From contig JAQGKN010000541.1 of assembly GCA_028290085.1 (NCBI GenBank), positions 1-6,219 of the forward strand: a stretch of 6,219 bases of DNA. Direction: 5' to 3'. The notes below the pieces were generated by a model, which worked only from the letters and a program-made list of their open reading frames with translations, did not search any database and was not told where the DNA came from. This DNA comes from Hyphomicrobiales bacterium. Its GTDB lineage: Bacteria; Pseudomonadota; Alphaproteobacteria; Rhizobiales; Beijerinckiaceae. Positions 5,085 to 6,219 of the stretch are shown piece by piece (the stretch's first letter is position 1; every line of letters begins with the position of its first letter). The position numbers were made by a program, and so were the translations under genes.

Positions 5085-6219
5085 ATGGATTTCACTTTTC
5101 TGCATGCAGCGGATCTGCATCTTGGCAGCCCGCTGACGGGCCTCTCGATGAAGGACGAGGACGTCGCCCGCCGCTTCGCCGCAGCCAGCCGGGAAGCTTT
5201 CTCCGAGCTCGTCGCCCGCGCAATCGCAGAAAAAGTCGCCTTCATGCTCATCGCAGGCGATATCTATGACGGCGACTGGAAGGACACTTCCATTGGCCTG
5301 TTCTTCAACCGCGAGGTGGCGCGGCTCGCGCGCGCGGAAATCCCGGTCTATTTCATTCGCGGCAATCACGATGCCGAAAGCGAGATCACCAAGGCGGTGA
5401 CCCTGCCCGCGAGCGTGATGGAGTTTTCCACGCGCAAGGCTGAGACGAAGCGCATCGAGGCGCTGAAAGTGGCCATCCACGGGCGAGGTTTTCCTGACCG
5501 AGCAGCCCTCGACAATTACGCGCTTACCTATCCGCCCGCTGTTCCCGGCTGGTTCAACATCGGCATGCTGCATACCTCGCTCGAAGGCAACGCAGCACAC
5601 GCCACCTATGCGCCCTGCTCCATCGGCGATCTCGTCGCACGCGGCTATGATTATTGGGCGCTCGGCCACGTGCATGATTATGCGCTGCTGCATGAGCAGC
5701 CGCACATCGTCTATTCCGGCAATCTGCAGGGCCGCAGCGTGCGCGAATGCGGTGCGAAGGGCGCCGTTCTGGTCGATGTCGCGGATGGGCGGGTTACCGA
5801 CGTGCGCCGCCTCGTCGTTGACAAGGCACGCTGGGTGCACGCGACGTTGGATATAGACGGGCTGGACGACGAAAGTGCGCTGCCCAACCTGTTGCATCAT
5901 GCACTCGCCGATAAACTCGCCGAAACCGAGGGGCGGCTCAGCGCTGTGCGTGTGACGCTGACGGGCACAACGCCGCTGCATGACAGAACCAAGGCACGGG
6001 CGGTCAGTCGTCGCGACGAATTGCAGGCCCAGATCGACCATCTGCACGAGGACGCCTGGCTCGAGAGCCTCAAGATCGCCACGCGCCCCCCCGAGGCAAC
6101 TCGCCTGCCCTCGACTGGCCTCGATCCGGAGGCGCTGTTGGCGGGGCTCGAGAGCGATGCCGAAGTGCGAATCTTTGCCGAAAAGCAGATCGCTCTGGTG
6201 AAATCAAAAATGCCAGCGG
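5085..6219 (+). CDS. SbcD/YhaO-like Mre11-family DNA repair nuclease (3' end missing)
   Basis: A metallophosphoesterase of the DNA repair exonuclease group; the first 378 codons are present and the frame runs off the window. The five metal-site motifs are intact: DLHLG (D10, H12), GDIYD (58-62), GNHD (93-96), His163 in MLHTS, and GHVH (194-197). It opens MDFTFLHAADLHLGSPL, the usual YhaO/SbcD start. The part after about residue 270 is the capping and C-terminal region, expected to bind DNA or an ATPase partner. In this family the nuclease works with an SbcC/YhaN-like coiled-coil ATPase, normally the next gene; that would lie beyond the window. ATG at 5085 is chosen because an in-frame TGA sits at 5061-5063 and only a TTG (5079) lies between; the ribosome site is weak. 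YhaO family members are typically a little over 400 residues, so little is missing. Family certain; the SbcD versus YhaO choice is favoured toward YhaO. Confidence 0.92.
   Translation, partial: MDFTFLHAADLHLGSPLTGLSMKDEDVARRFAAASREAFSELVARAIAEKVAFMLIAGDIYDGDWKDTSIGLFFNREVARLARAEIPVYFIRGNHDAESEITKAVTLPASVMEFSTRKAETKRIEALKVAIHGRGFPDRAALDNYALTYPPAVPGWFNIGMLHTSLEGNAAHATYAPCSIGDLVARGYDYWALGHVHDYALLHEQPHIVYSGNLQGRSVRECGAKGAVLVDVADGRVTDVRRLVVDKARWVHATLDIDGLDDESALPNLLHHALADKLAETEGRLSAVRVTLTGTTPLHDRTKARAVSRRDELQAQIDHLHEDAWLESLKIATRPPEATRLPSTGLDPEALLAGLESDAEVRIFAEKQIALVKSKMPA

Noticed and set aside
5025..6047. Open frame of 340 codons on the minus strand opposite the nuclease.
   Set aside because: It is antisense to a gene with five intact phosphoesterase motifs and shows no family features of its own.
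1..6219. Search by eye for CRISPR repeats, tRNA or rRNA genes, transposase genes and long terminal or direct repeats.
   Set aside because: None seen; repeats found are short inverted repeats only.

Overview
The window reads as a piece of a high-GC proteobacterial chromosome, most likely from an alphaproteobacterium of the Hyphomicrobiales/Rhizobiales type. This is inferred from the style of the cold-shock protein, the GC-rich codon use, and a tiny lysine-rich protein of a sort common in that group; no rRNA or other marker is present to prove it. I see no mobile element, tRNA, rRNA or CRISPR array.

Left (1-1874, + strand): a two-gene operon. A class A FAD-dependent aromatic-ring-type monooxygenase (142-1305) is followed, with a 4-nt ATGA overlap, by a TetR-family repressor (1302-1874). 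A perfect -35 hexamer and a 24-bp palindrome with 10-bp arms (96-119) sit just upstream, which fits a TetR operator and an autoregulated operon. Positions 1-79 are open in several frames on both strands but too short to assign.

Middle (1871-4035, - strand): a periplasmic PQQ-dependent dehydrogenase (2272-4035) followed, again with a 4-nt ATGA overlap, by a monoheme cytochrome c (1871-2275) that is the likely electron acceptor. This operon meets the TetR gene tail to tail: the two stop codons overlap in the shared tetranucleotide CTAG, with no intergenic space.

Right-centre (4036-5084): a 45-aa basic protein of unknown function (4177-4314) and a cold-shock protein (4511-4723), both on the - strand. 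Between them lies a stack of inverted repeats ending in a clear intrinsic terminator, whose U-tract stops only about 23 nt before the small gene's start codon. The 361-bp space upstream of the cold-shock gene holds its probable promoter and a leader of about 140 nt, plus an inverted repeat close to the next gene.

Right end (5085-6219, + strand): the first 378 codons of an SbcD/YhaO-type Mre11-like DNA repair nuclease with all metal-binding motifs intact, cut by the window edge. Its usual SbcC/YhaN-like ATPase partner would be expected just beyond.

The two redox operons could serve the same catabolic theme (ring hydroxylation in the cytoplasm, alcohol oxidation in the periplasm), but nothing in the sequence proves a shared substrate. 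I did not find a clearly new multi-gene system. The least explained stretch is the hairpin-rich segment between the cold-shock gene and the 45-aa gene.
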